From: Isoetes taiwanensis | Taxonomy: Eukaryota > Streptophyta > Lycopodiopsida > Isoetales > Isoetaceae | Direction: 5' to 3' | Assembly: GCA_021234155.1 (NCBI GenBank) | Contig: JAJEKV010000002.1 | Location: 15,909,428-15,973,427 of the forward strand | Length of the DNA: 64,000 nucleotides | Part shown: one piece after another, positions 1-11,002 of the stretch | Position numbering within the stretch: the stretch's first letter is position 1 | How the letters are laid out: each line of letters begins with the position of its first letter | Translations under genes and position numbers: made by a program | Notes under the pieces: model-generated | The model's database searches: none | What the model was told of the DNA's origin: nothing | Seen by the model: the letters and a program-made list of their open reading frames with translations, nothing else

Positions 1-145
1 GATCCTACGGCCCAAGTTGAATGCTTTTAAAATCCTATGGCTTTTAAAATTTTTATGTTGTGTGGGGGATTCGAACCCTAGCCATTGACCTCCCAGCCCC
101 CCAATTCTAACCACTAGACCAAGCATTAATTCTATGAACAACTTA
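1..145 (-). mobile_element. tRNA-derived SINE, head region (partial)
   Basis: Read on the minus strand, about 120 down to 62, there is a Pol III type 2 promoter. The A box is TGGTCTAGTGGTTAG and the B box is GGTTCGAATCC, a perfect consensus. They are spaced as in a tRNA, but the acceptor stems do not close, so this is tRNA-like rather than a tRNA gene. The body would run towards position 1 and leave the window. No tail or target duplication is visible. A degenerate tRNA pseudogene is the alternative. Confidence 0.5.
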
Positions 146-179
146 TGTTTCAAGGGTAATGTTCCTATTAAGATAAAAT

Positions 180-905
180 AGACTATAACATTCTAGCTAG
201 TTCAAGAAAGTTCTAGAATGTTCTGGAAGGCTTTCTAGAATCTTCTAGAAAGTTCTAGAACATAAGAGAATCTAGGAGGGATCTAAGAAAATTCTTCCAG
301 AAAGTTCCAAATTGTTCTAATAAGTTTTAGAATGTTCTAGAATGTAGGGGAATCTACGGGAATATAAGGAAATCTAGGGAAATACTTCCAGAAAGTTCTA
401 GAATATATTGAAAGTCTTAGAATGTTCCAAAAAGTCTTAGAATGTTCTAAAAAGTTCTAGAATATAAAGGAATCTAGAAGAATCTAATAGAATCTAAGAA
501 AATCTTATAAAATGTAAGAGAATCTAGAAAAATATTTACAAGCTTTAAGGAATCTCTTAAAATCTAGGGGATCTAAGGGAATCTTCATAAAATCTAAGGG
601 AATCTAAAAAAATGTTGATGAAATCTTAGAGTATCTAGGGGAATCTTTATAGAATCTCTTTGAATCTCATATAATGTAAGGGAACCTAGGGCAATCTCAT
701 AAAGTCTAAAGGGATCTAAGGGAATCTAAGGGAATCTAGGGGGATCTTCATAGAATCTTGGAGAATCTACGGAAATCTAATGGAATCTAGAGGGAATCTT
801 ATAAAATTTAGAGGAATCTCCACGAAACCTCCAAGAGAACCTTGGTAGAATCTTAGAGAATCTATGAATTTAGAGTATTCTTAAAAGATTCTTTTAGAAT
901 GTAGG
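180..905. repeat. Degenerate short-period tandem array (TTCTAGAANN / GGGAATCTAA units)
   Basis: About 700 bp of imperfect 10-11 bp repeats. The left half is dominated by TTCTAGAANN, the right half by variants of GGGAATCTAA and AGAATCTAGG. No coding frame is credible here. In the left part the spacing of TTC and GAA triplets is exactly that of heat-shock elements (see findings). Confidence 0.75.
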
Positions 906-1556
906 GCACGACAAGAACTTGCAGCATAGGAACATGCTAAAACTCGGACATGCACCGTAGGACGCATTAAATTTCTTGTATATATATATTTAGATTTCAC
1001 ATATTTGTGCGGTGCTTTTCTTTAACACTAGACCTGTCCCTAGGACCATTCCTGATCCATGGACCAGAACTGGCCCACATGACCTCTGCCACTTAAACCC
1101 ATGTAACTCACGAAAGAAATTTCAAATTTATAATATACCACCATCATTTGAGTCTTCACTTGTTTCTTAATGATTTCTGAGAACTTCAAGACCAATGGGA
1201 TCACCTATACCTTGTGGTGATTGCTCAAATATTGGAGAATTTGGCAGTTTCTGCACCAGTCCAGAACCGCTTTCTTTGATATTTCTAGCATAAAGTGACT
1301 TAAACCTTGCTAAAATTGGAGGTATTTGCCCGTTTATCATAGAACACATTGAGTTTTATGTTCCCATGTTTTCGTGCTATCATCTGACATCGGTGGAAGC
1401 TGCCAAACTCTACTTTGATCAAAAAAGCTACTTGAGGTCCAAGAATTGTTCTCTCTCATTATAACAAGTTTTGATTTAATTTTTGTGGCCATGAGTTGCT
1501 AACTATACGAGCTATAGTTTCATGATTTTTTGGAGTGTTCATAAGTCATGTTAACC
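906..1556. other. Unassigned spacer
   Basis: AT-rich sequence with no recognisable gene. A minus-strand open stretch at 1167-1349 (60 codons) matches nothing I know and is probably chance. Confidence 0.4.
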
Positions 1557-1629
1557 TTAATATTTACTAAAAGAATCTACTATACAGAATTCTGGACAAA
1601 AGTATATATTAAAATGCTCCAATAACAAC

Positions 1630-2420
1630 CATCCATAATGCCATTCTTGGGAGTTCGGTAGCTGCAAACCAGAGATATTACTCTCAGATACTTCATATTC
1701 CACCATCTTAGTAAGTAAGTTGGCCATGATTAGAAATAAATAGAGTGCAAGAGGGCAACCCTGCCTAATACCCTTCCAAAGTTCAAAAAATCCTGATGGC
1801 TGCCCATTAATAAGGATTGATGCTGAGGCAAGCTTGTTCAAGCCTAAGGCTAGCTCAACAAATAAGGGGTCAAATCCTATGTGTAACATAATGTCCTGCA
1901 GACCTCTCCATCGGAGGGAATCATAAACTTTGCAAAAGTCTAACTTAAGAAAGGCACAGTTCTGCTTAGAGAGTCTAGACCAGTGCAATCCCTTCGTAGC
2001 CGCAACAAAATTATCTAGAGTATGCCTGTTAGGTAGGAAAGTTGTTTGTTCACCACCAATAACTTTATTGAGTATGAGCTTGAGCCAATTGGCTATTATT
2101 TTCATAATTACCTTGTAGAGCACATTAGTCAATGCTATAGGTCTCCATTCACATAGCTTTTGAGGTCTAGCAACCTTGGGGATCAAAGAAATGAAGCCTA
2201 TGGATAGAGTCGGATGAAGATATCGGGGCTCCCAAGCTCCTTTGACTGCCTTAATAAAAGCAGAACCAAGGTGGTCCCAAAATGCCACATAGAACTATGG
2301 GGGAAAGCCATTTGGACCTGGATATTTGCCTACTGCCAGAGAGGAGAGAGTTCTAAAGATCGCACCGTCCTCCAAAGCTCGCAATAGTGTCCTGTTATCT
2401 GCTTGCGAGATTTTGGTCCC
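1630..2420 (-). pseudogene. LINE ORF2 reverse transcriptase, N-terminal half
   Basis: The reverse transcriptase would prime new LINE copies at the nicked target. Minus-strand translation shows PGPNGFP just upstream, then FISLIPKVARPQKLCEWRPI, LTNVLYKVIMKIIANWL, FLPNRHTLDN, KLDFCKVYDSLRW and GIRQGCPL. These are the early RT motifs of plant L1 elements in order. A stop near 2295 splits the PGPNGFP motif from the rest. The frame ends shortly after GIRQGCPL, so the FADD catalytic motif, thumb and zinc-binding region are missing. Non-functional. Confidence 0.85.
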
Positions 2421-2586
2421 CCATTGTATTTTCGATAGCTAGTTTTCAATTGTGGCATCATAAGGAGTAGGGAGAGTGTCCTCTTAGAACATATTGTTAA
2501 AACTGTCCTTCACATATGTAGCAATACCATCAAGTGTGTCAATGTTGCGCTGCTGCTCATCATGAGGGATGTGATACTATTCTCGA

Positions 2587-4388
2587 CTAGCCCGAGAACA
2601 GTATCACATTTCCCAGCAAGTGTGAAAAAGTGCTCCCAGCAAGTCTGAAAAAGTGCTTAGAGTTCTCGTGATCCACCTCTATATACCACTTGGTTTTGGA
2701 TTGAATTGCCGCTCCCCTAGCCTCCTCCTCTTCAATAGCCTTCGCCTTGCCTTCAAGATCAGCTTCCCGAGAATGGAGATTAGAGTTATAGGGATCTAAT
2801 AAGAGGTCCTGCTTGGTGATTCTGAGTTGATCATATACTGCAATTTTTTTACCTCCTAAATTCTCCAGCTCTCTCACGCCCCCACCTTTTGATCCACTCA
2901 TTTATATCTCCAATAGCTTGAATCCAGGCCTTCATACTTGGTATCCCTTCCTCTTGATGACGGGATGCAAGAAAGGCATGAAAGGGTTCACAGAAAGCTG
3001 ATTTGCCAATTAGAGAACATTACCAGTTCTTCGGGCCGAAGGAGCATCCCCAAATGTACGTTCTTGAGAGACGTGGTCTGATTGGGTAAAGGCATCCCCC
3101 TCCACAAAGTATTTGTCAAGGAAGCCTGCGGACCTATTGACACGGTAGAATCTATGCAGCAGACAATAGACCCGATCGTGCCCCTTTTGTTTATTGGACC
3201 AGGAAAAAGAAGTGTTCAAAGGTGGGATTAAAGAGAATCCCACATTGTTGAGTAAGGAGGTCCATGAAGCATTCTCCTCAGTTATGAAGTCCAATTTTCT
3301 GGTCCCATATATCTGTCATATTCAAGTCTCCACCCAGAAGCCAGTTTTCCACGTCCTGTTGAGTAATCCAGGTCTCAATTTCCTTCCACATGATGGCCCT
3401 TTCAATGGGTTTATTGGATGCATAGATATTAAGAAGGCCCCATTTGCGGCCCAGTGTTTCGAGGATTACTGCATGCCATCTTCCATTTGTACTCTTGAAT
3501 TGGAGTAGGAGAGTTGTACCGCCCTTCGTACCTATGGCCGGGCAAGTGAAAGAAGCATATTGTCCACCCACCTAAGTGCCCAGCAGAATAGGCTGTTTGT
3601 TAATGAGTCCAAAAGCAGGTTCTTTATGCAAGAAGTCGGATACTTGGGCCATATTATATCTAAAGAAGGCATACAGATGGATCCCGAAAAGATTAGGGTT
3701 ATCATTGATTGGCCTCAACCTGAAAACCTCAAAGATTTACGTTCTTTTGTGCAGTTATGCAGTTACTATCGAAGATTTGTGAAGGATTTTGCAAAAGGTC
3801 GAATCCTTGATATTTCTGGCCGATTCTCAGATATTTATGATTATTTACCTTTTTGATAGATATTTGTGTTCAGAAAAGGCCAATCTGGAAATAGGTTGAT
3901 TTCTTCTTATAAATGCAACTGTCTCCTTTACCCTATCTTAGAATTTCTGGCTGAGTGCTTTGTGAAACCTTCTGCCTTGCTATAGTCAGTGCTGGTCGAA
4001 TTTGTCTTTTGAATTTGAATTCTTGATTGTGGTTGTGGAAGCAAGATAACGGCTTCTTGCTGGGGAACCTGAGCCCAGTTGGGTGGATTAATTTCTCCTA
4101 AAGATTGGAGTGGAGTCCATGTTCTTGTATGAGGATGATGTCTGCGGGCATTGATCTTATAGCTGCAAGCACTCTGGCACGTTTTAACGCACCCTTGATG
4201 CCCTTTAAATACCACAATATGACCTTCATGGGAACTATATTGGTGTTAGATACAGTAGGACCATATCCATTAAGCCCCCCTTTAGAACATGTGTTTGGGT
4301 GTCCTTTACCAGTAAGGACACACAGGGAGTCAACAAGCCCTAAACTACCTTCTATGAGTATCCCACCTTTTTTAACTATCTTACCCAA
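2587..4388 (-). pseudogene. LINE ORF2 endonuclease and linker, broken
   Basis: Apurinic/apyrimidinic-type endonuclease of an L1 LINE, in pieces. Its start lies near 4230 (MKVILWYLKGIKGALKRARV, then ADIILIQEHGL). The middle is at 3571-3278 (WGLLNIYASNKPIER, WLLGGDLNMTD) and the C-terminal part at 3294-3010 (SFSWSNKQKG, SDHVS). The linker to RT at 2901-2587 keeps the EEEEARGAAIQSKTKWYIE-like motif that precedes plant L1 RTs. Several frame changes occur, and a plus-strand Ty3 fragment lies between the first and second endonuclease pieces. Confidence 0.8.
3560..3810 (+). pseudogene. Ty3/gypsy reverse transcriptase fragment inside the LINE
   Basis: Plus-strand translation reads SKSRFFMQEVGYLGHIISKE, then GIQMDPEKIRVIIDWPQPEN and YYRRFVKDFAK. 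This is the thumb/connection part of a Ty3/gypsy RT, in the opposite orientation to the LINE around it. It covers only about 80 codons, so it is a fragment without LTRs. It could be a nested-insertion remnant or a template-switch product. It resembles the matching part of the 44.6 kb RT but is not identical. Confidence 0.85.
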
Positions 4389-5167
4389 CTATATTTTAAT
4401 TGGGTACGTACAAGGGTGACGGATAGTGATTCGCACCCGCCTAACTGAGGCCAATATTTTTTTTTTTGATATGCCTTTTAGTTTGATAGCTCCAACATTT
4501 GTGACCCATGGGCAAAGTTGATGGCGTAGATAATTCAGGTAATTTACCTTTATTTTAATAGAGTACCCCGCCCTTAATTCATATAGTGTTTTATTTATTT
4601 ATTTTTAGGACGAAAGCCAAAAGTTTATTAATCAGATAAAAAGTACAACCCTTAATTCATATAGTTGGTTTGGCCTATGCCATAAGTTGCCGTTGTATAG
4701 TATATATACCCTTTTGGGAACCTATCTTCAGAGCATAAACATAAGCGGGGGGGTGTTGTTAGAAACGGAAACATTGCACAAACTTTGGAGAGAAGATATG
4801 TATTTAGCTTATACATTCCTCATATATAGTTTCGAGTGTTATCCAAATGACAACACTATTAGGCCTAGATATAGCTTTCCCAATTTAACTGGGCCACTTA
4901 ACTGTCCACCTGCAACCTGCCAGAAGAGAAGCAGTTGCACTTTGCTTGTGCATACCGAAGCCACAAGTCACGCACTATAGATACTTGTATATGATAATAC
5001 CATAACCCATTACTTATTTCATTCTCAGGTAAAACCCCCAACTTATTCATATCAGAAGAGAGAGAATAAAAGCCAAGAACTAACCTTTGTATGAAAAGAG
5101 AAGAACGGAGCCACTTCCAGATCATGGGATATACTTGCAACATTACAGTGTTCATTATAAAGTCCAT

Positions 5168-7107
5168 TTAGAGATCAAAAACCACTAACCGTTGGTTCCT
5201 TAGAAGTTTCTGCCCAGATGGGGCTTCAATACCATCGTCATCTTCCTTATTAGTCCCCTCCAGTAGCAACAACCTCCCCTTTTTCTTCTTTCTTGCAGCA
5301 GATGTGAGGGGCTGGGTTATATTAGCTGATCTCAAACCACTTGCAATACTTATATCTTGTGAATCAGGGGCCTCACATGCCTCTACTTGTTGAGTTGTAT
5401 CAGCAACCAGAATATCAGAAGACACAAGCAAATGAGTTGTTTCATCCTCCTTACTAGGGGGGTAGCTGCTTGCATCATCCTTTTAATGGGAAAGGCAGCC
5501 CCTTTAGGAGATGGAGCAATGTCTACAGTGTTAATCAGAGAAGTCGCCTTAAGGGGTGGGGCAATATCCTCATCAATAAGTCTGCTGTCACTTGATGCTT
5601 CCCCTGCAGCTATGACAGGGGCTAGATTGTTAGTTGCAGCACAACCATCGATTTGAGTATTCAACGTGGCCATATATACTGGAGTAGAGGTATCTTTGGC
5701 TACCAAGAGTGTAATGACCATGTTAGCAGAGTGATTGGCGAGCATCCTTTGAGCTGAGCTGGTATTAATCGAGGAAATACAGGCATTTGTGGCCACTTTA
5801 TTATCCATATCAGCTGTTGTAGGCAGTACTGAGCTGGAGGGCAGAGAAGCCCTTATATCATATCCTTGACTGGTCAAAGAAGAAGGAGGAGATATAGTGT
5901 CTGGAGGAATGACCAGATTCTGTATCTTTGATTGATCAAAGGTTCCTGACTGGTCAAGGATACCAGCCATGGCATCCTGTGGGGGAATGCCTAGATTCTC
6001 AGCATTTTCCATGTGCTGGAATAGAGGGGTGGACAGATCACATGAGGCAGACCCACATGAGCAGCACGATAAGGATGACTTTGAGTAAAAGGAGATGGCA
6101 CAGACCTAGAACATTCTCCCTTGTCGTTAGAATAAGCAAATCCTGACAAACCAGTAGATTGGACTCCTTGTACTACTGCACAAATCTGCTTGCCTTTAGG
6201 TTCTTGGACATCGGGTGCATGGGATCCGGGAACATGATTGGGTGCTTGTAATTCAGGTGCATGGGATCCAGGAGCACGATTGGGAGTAGTGGTCGTTAAA
6301 TTAACAGTCGAGGTGCAACCCAACTTTCCCATATCACAATTAATTCCTGCATGTAATCTAACTCCACAAACTACAGGGAATGGGAAGCCCAGTAGCAAGA
6401 ATTTGGAAATTAATATTTTCATCAAAGTAGCCCGAAAACTGAATGAACTCAGGAATAGACTTAAGAAGGTCTACTGAAATACATATTTTGGGTGCCTCAT
6501 CTGGCCTATTATCCATACAAACATACTCTCCAAGCTTAGAAGCAATTATCTTGAAGTACGGTTCATTCCAATATTTTGGGCTTAAGTCTGAGATCCAGAT
6601 AGGATAATAGAGGGCATCAGGTCGAAAGGCTCGGAATTCAGCCCTATATCTTTGTAGGAAGAGCTGCCCATGCTGGGAGGAGATCAGCCCTTTTCGGAAG
6701 ATTGCATTTACTTCCCTCGTGGTGGCCGCAGTTAGCAGGAAATAAGTATTCCTCAACACTTGAACCTTGATCTCTGTCTTGGTTCTGCAAACTCTTTCAA
6801 GAGTTTTTTTTATCTCAACCCGATTTGAACTGCCCCTACAAACCTTGCGAATGAGGCCAAACTTTTCAAAGTAGCGAATCTTATCCGCTACTACTGCAGT
6901 ATGTAGAGAAAATTTGCCCTGAGGGCTGGTTGTCATTCTTTTAGATAGAGGGGGAGCAGAGCTAGATGCAGAAACTTGAGCAAAGGTCCTAAGTTGAGCA
7001 ATGGAGAGCTTATTGGAGATATGAGTAGAAAGTTGAGCAAGGGACCTGCCATCTAAGCCTCCAGTAGAGAGCTTACTGGAGAGCTCATCGAGCTAGATTT
7101 TCTCCAT
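5168..7107 (-). pseudogene. LINE ORF1 (nucleic-acid-binding, DUF4283-like), broken
   Basis: ORF1 of plant L1 elements coats the RNA. The best-kept part is 6936-6358, with the DUF4283-like pattern YPIWISDLSPKYWNEPYF followed by IASKLGEYVCMD and PKICISVDLLKSIPEF. A Pro/Ser/Thr-rich and Asp-rich tail follows at 6425-5383 and 5431-5168, including an RKKKKGRLLLLEG basic patch. A possible start codon is near 7107, but the fifth codon there is a stop. At least three frame changes are present. The zinc knuckle that usually follows DUF4283 was not found. Confidence 0.7.
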
Positions 7108-7222
7108 CTAATATAATTCAAGAAAGAACTCAGCACCAAGGAGGGGGAAGGGGAAGGGGGGCAAGTGAGCTTATAATAGGGAGGGGCAGGGTCAAGAAAG
7201 GACATTCAGACCTCCCAAATTT

Positions 7223-7600
7223 TTAGACTGTATATACTTCCAGATAGATAAACTCAGCCGTTGCAAGATAAAGTGTTCTAAATTTAGAGAAACATGGCTG
7301 ATCAGCTCCCAGATAAGCAATTTTCCATTCAAGAGCAGCAGCCTCAAGATCAAAAGATATAGAACCAGCTTCTTTTGTGAAGAGTTGATCAGGGAAGAGA
7401 TGTTTATCCAGCAGATATGACCACAATACTGAGGAGGAGCCCTCTAGCCAGCCACAGAATCCTTCCTGATCCTTGAAGCCGATAACAAAGTTTTTGTTCA
7501 AGAGGACTGGAAGAGGAGAGCACAGAGATACGTGGGACTGGAGCAAATTATGGATAAAGGAAGTGGACGGCCCATTTGAAGGCAGCAGCAAAGGGAGCAC
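7223..7600 (-). CDS. Unrecognised open frame, paralogous copy 1 (FCGWLEG type)
   Basis: A 125-codon minus-strand frame. Residues 47-123 carry GFCGWLEG, an LW-x2-L block, LFPDQLFTKEAGS, IAYLGAD and a C-terminal EFIYLEVY. The same ordered motifs occur in the frame at 8213-7917, so the two are diverged duplicates. I do not recognise the family. They lie directly upstream of the LINE ORF1 in the same orientation, so they may be part of that element's 5' region or a separate duplicated gene fragment. The conserved motifs argue for a coding past, but no start, promoter or function can be named. Confidence 0.4.
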   Translation of the reverse strand: MLPLLLPSNGPSTSFIHNLLQSHVSLCSPLPVLLNKNFVIGFKDQEGFCGWLEGSSSVLWSYLLDKHLFPDQLFTKEAGSISFDLEAAALEWKIAYLGADQPCFSKFRTLYLATAEFIYLEVYTV

Positions 7601-7916
7601 TCATTTCAGAGGACGGTACTGAAGTGAGGCAATAAATTGGAGCAATAGATTGCCTAAGTCATGATTGGAAAAAAGGATGAGCAGCTGAGACTGATTGAGT
7701 GCAATGCCACAAAAAGGAGGATTAAGAGCTTGCAAAAAGGTTCATGCAGGTTTGCATGTAGTAGAGAGACAGTCCCGCATGTGTGACGTGAAGACTAAAT
7801 GCAAGGAGGTGACTGGTGTAGAGGCAGTTGCAGCAGCCCCATCATTTAGAGTGATCAGAGTGCTGTAGCCCCATCATTTAGAATAATCAGAATTGCCAAG
7901 GCAGTTGATAGAGAGC

Positions 7917-8213
7917 TTAATAGACCTTGACCCGAATCTTCCCTACAGCCCATTCACTGTAAATATCAAAGATCCCAACAGGAGAAGCATCTCTGTCACC
8001 CACATAGTCCCCCAGCCAACTTTCGACCAGCTCAATTGGATTTTCGGGGGTCACACCAGCTTCACCTATAAAGAAATGATACGGAAAGATTTGTTCTTCA
8101 AAAAGAGCTTCCCAGAGCTCAACAATGGGGCCTTCAAGCCAGCCACAGAGGTAATGATCCCCGTGAATAACAATGATGAAAAGTCTGGCTTGCTTCGGCT
8201 TTCTGGGCTGCAA
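7917..8213 (-). CDS. Unrecognised open frame, paralogous copy 2 (LCGWLEG type)
   Basis: A 98-codon minus-strand frame with HYLCGWLEG, VELWEALFEEQIFPYHFF, GEAG, LGDYVGDRD, FDIYSEWA and KIRVKVY at the end. It aligns along its length with the frame at 7600-7223, and the shared stretch (agccagccacaga) also shows at DNA level. The two lie about 0.3 kb apart on the same strand. Family unknown. It may continue upstream beyond 8213 in another frame. Confidence 0.4.
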   Translation of the reverse strand: MQPRKPKQARLFIIVIHGDHYLCGWLEGPIVELWEALFEEQIFPYHFFIGEAGVTPENPIELVESWLGDYVGDRDASPVGIFDIYSEWAVGKIRVKVY

Positions 8214-8599
8214 TAGAGGCGGAAGGGGGAAGCCCTTGAGATGGCTATGGGAAGAGGGATATTAGGCTTGCCCTTACTAGGGCTAGCCAGAGAAAACAAG
8301 AGCGCCCCTCTGCCGAGCTAGTGAGACATGGAGGAGAACTGATTAAGCCATAGTCAGGCTTTGTTGCACCATCGAGGAACAGGCATGGCCCTTAACAACG
8401 AGCGCCTTTCTAACCCAAAACGAGCGCCTTCCTTCCCAGATCGTGCCCCGAAATAGAAATTCTAGTGGTGGATCTGAGGAGTCAAAGGCAAAAGAGGTGA
8501 GTCCAACGAGAGGACCATAAGGCAAAGAGGTCTCAGGCATAGATACAGTCTCAGCAAGATTGCTTTGCTCAACAGGAGAAATTGAAGATTATGTAGTAG

Positions 8600-9050
8600 G
8601 AATTGGTTTTGGAGCATTGCATTCTCGGGCTAAATGGCCTATTTTTTGACATCTGTAACAGATCAAGTTATGGCAGTCAAGCTTGGGTCGCCTGAGTTGA
8701 GTGGATGATTCTAAGAAGTCAACATAAGATTTTCAGAGGAATTTAAGCTTCATGATGTACTCGAGAAATGGCAGAATCAAAGGTGTAATCCTACAAAATT
8801 CCTTCAAATTTTATAACCAGACTTTCAAAATATCTGGAAGGCTATTCAACAACATTCAAACTTCCTCATCATTAGTGATGATATTCCTGTAGCATCCAAA
8901 TCATCCACAAGTTCTTTCATTTGACAAATATGGGCAGTAACATCATCTCCTTCTTGAAGATATAAATTATATAATTGCGTACAAAGAGCAAGACGAGTGC
9001 TTGCAGTTTTGGAAGCATAATGATTCTACAAAATTTTGAGAAAAGTTCTA
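8600..9050 (-). pseudogene. Ty1/copia-type gag fragment with CCHC zinc knuckle
   Basis: The minus strand from about 9010 reads LYNLYLQEGDDVTAHICQMK and then ELVDDLDATGI, the UBN2/copia gag signature. After stops and a frameshift it ends in a zinc knuckle, CYRCQKIGHLAREC, at about 8670-8625. This is the order of a copia gag polypeptide. Protease, integrase, RT and LTRs are absent, so only the gag relic survives. It is next to the GWLEG frames but not obviously part of them. Confidence 0.75.
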
Positions 9051-10436
9051 CTGACGGGCAAAGGGCATAATAGGTGACCAGTTATAAACTGAAAATCTCA
9101 TAGTACCTTTTGGCCCCTGCCCTGGTACTGTCATCATGTTAATAGGGTACCAGATTGGCAGGTACGAGGTTTTCCTCGCATTGTATCTCTTGCTTTAGAG
9201 GTTTTATTTAGCATTTTTAAATGTTACTCAACGAAGAAAAATGTCTGAGCATATAAGATATACCATGTGATCAAATTTTAGATTTCTGCAGGGCTATAAG
9301 CAGACCTGATTTTCATGATGTGTAACAAAGTATTTTCTAAAATATAGGACATACCAAGTTTCAAATGTACACAAAACAAATATTGTAACCATCAGAGTTG
9401 ATGCTTGTATGTCGCAACATCATAATGCATATTTCTTGTAATAGTTTAGGAGATCAGATGATCTGCTCCAATCGTGTGTTGCAATGAAGCCAGCTATAGT
9501 TTTGTTTTGTTAAACAGGACACCAGATTCTGCAAAATAATAAGGGTCTATAAGTTTAGTCTATGTTGCTCCTTAAAGATGAAGACCACATGAACACAAGA
9601 TTCAGCTATGAAGTTAAAATAAAAGGAAAAACTTCTATTGGTGGTTGAATATATTATGCTTCTTGTATAAAATTTAATGGTAGAATCTAAACCATTATAT
9701 AAAGGAAAAATTCTAAAGCTACCCTTATCCTTCTATATATATGATTACTAACTGCCTTTTGGAATTATGGATATGTAACTTTCTGGCATGAAATTAGAGT
9801 AAAATTGAGATTGTGTACATTTTTGGACTTTATGTACATTTTTCCGGTGCCCCTTTGCAGCTAAAGCATGTACAGGGCTATGGCATCTTCATTTATTTGG
9901 GGGATGTGATGGAGGTTCTGCAGTTTTGATGTGCTTGTTTCTTGAGGGAACTTAGTGCTGGAGGAGAAGACCTGATCCCGTTGATTCAAGAATTGAGCCT
10001 TACCCTAGTCGAGTTTTTGTTTATTTTCCAAGTAGGCCTTTTTCTTATGTACCAATTTGTTGATTTTTTCTTGATTCGGGTGGCTATTTTGTCTACAGTG
10101 GAATCTGCTTCCTCTTGAATATCTGCCCTTCGAAGGCCACTTAATGTTGGTTCCGGCCATTTGGAAGCAACTGCTCTCCTTTTTGTTCAAGCATATGCAA
10201 GATTAGAGGTGCAATGGAAGCGACCTAAGATATTAAGCTGTCATTACATATGCCAGCTTTAATATAAAGGTTTGCTATACTAGTGTGATATAGCTGGCCC
10301 TGAGGGATCAAGGAATCAATAAAATTTAAGATCACGGTCTTTCACATATTGACCTGTAGGAGCTTAAATTGAATGAAGGGACATCTATAGCAACTTCATT
10401 GTTAGATGGCCATGTTGGTGGAGTTGGTATTAATAA
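9051..10436. other. Unassigned AT-rich region
   Basis: No gene, RNA or repeat that I can support. A 61-codon minus-strand frame at 10005-10190 is Lys-rich and unrecognised; it is likely chance. Confidence 0.4.
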
Positions 10437-10830
10437 TGTAACGGACCCAGGGTAGACCACTCGAGTAGATCTGGTGTCGCATTTTCGAGACACCGACATA
10501 AATGGATAGACGCGACTACTCATAAACATCTAGATGGTTTTGCCCAGGTAGTCAAGGGCATGTCGGTTTGGAACATTACATTTGATATCAGAGCAGGGCT
10601 CGCATTCGAGGCTCCATAGGGGCAAGTGTGACTCGGAATACCGTTGGACGGTAGGTCATGGCTTGGTCTTGGACAACATGGGATGGTGTGGTCTATGGTT
10701 TGTGATGCTCGAGGATGAGCATAGTTCTAGTGGGAGATATTGTAATGGACCCATGAGAGACCGCTCGAGTAGATCTGGGTCTCGCATTCCTGAGACACCG
10801 TCATAAACGGGTAGAAGCGACTACTAAAGG
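10437..10830 (+). mobile_element. TRIM (miniature LTR retrotransposon), 3' LTR truncated
   Basis: The left LTR, 10437-10580 (144 bp), begins TGTAACGG and ends CATTACA, giving TGTAA/TTACA ends. Two bases later comes a Met-tRNA primer-binding site, TGATATCAGAGC (10583-10594), one mismatch from the usual TGGTATCAGAGC. The internal region is only about 160 bp, has no gene, and ends in a purine-rich AGTGGGAGATAT. A second LTR copy starts at 10741 (TGTAATGGACCC) and matches the first for about 90 bp (CTCGAGTAGATCTGG is shared) before diverging. This is TRIM architecture. No target duplication can be checked because the right end is lost. Confidence 0.75.
10583..10594 (+). other. Primer-binding site of the TRIM (tRNA-Met)
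   Basis: TGATATCAGAGC, complementary to the 3' end of initiator tRNA-Met except at one position, starting 2 bp after the left LTR. Confidence 0.7.
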
Positions 10831-11002
10831 GACATACCAAAGGAGGTCATGCTTAGCCTTGATGAAACAATAACCTCGAGTAGAACACTTTTCTTAGGAA
10901 CTAGCTCATGTATATATAGATTGAATATCTTGTGGCAATGTTCTACAAATCATAGTCCAAAAAATCCTCCTCTTATGATATTCTGTTATCAGCATATCTA
11001 AG

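Larger units (their letters stand above)
1557..7110 (-). mobile_element. Decayed L1-type LINE, 3'-truncated, minus strand
   Basis: Going down the minus strand the order is ORF1 (about 7107-5168), an ORF1/ORF2 spacer, apurinic endonuclease segments (about 4230-3010), a linker (2901-2587) and the start of the reverse transcriptase (about 2400-1630). That is the standard order of plant L1 elements. It is full of stops and frameshifts, is interrupted by a Ty3 RT fragment near 3.56-3.8 kb, and ends before the catalytic FADD box of RT. No poly(A) or target duplication is seen. Confidence 0.85.

Noticed and set aside
61-125. tRNA gene
   Set aside because: A and B boxes are present but acceptor and anticodon stems do not pair; SINE is a better reading.
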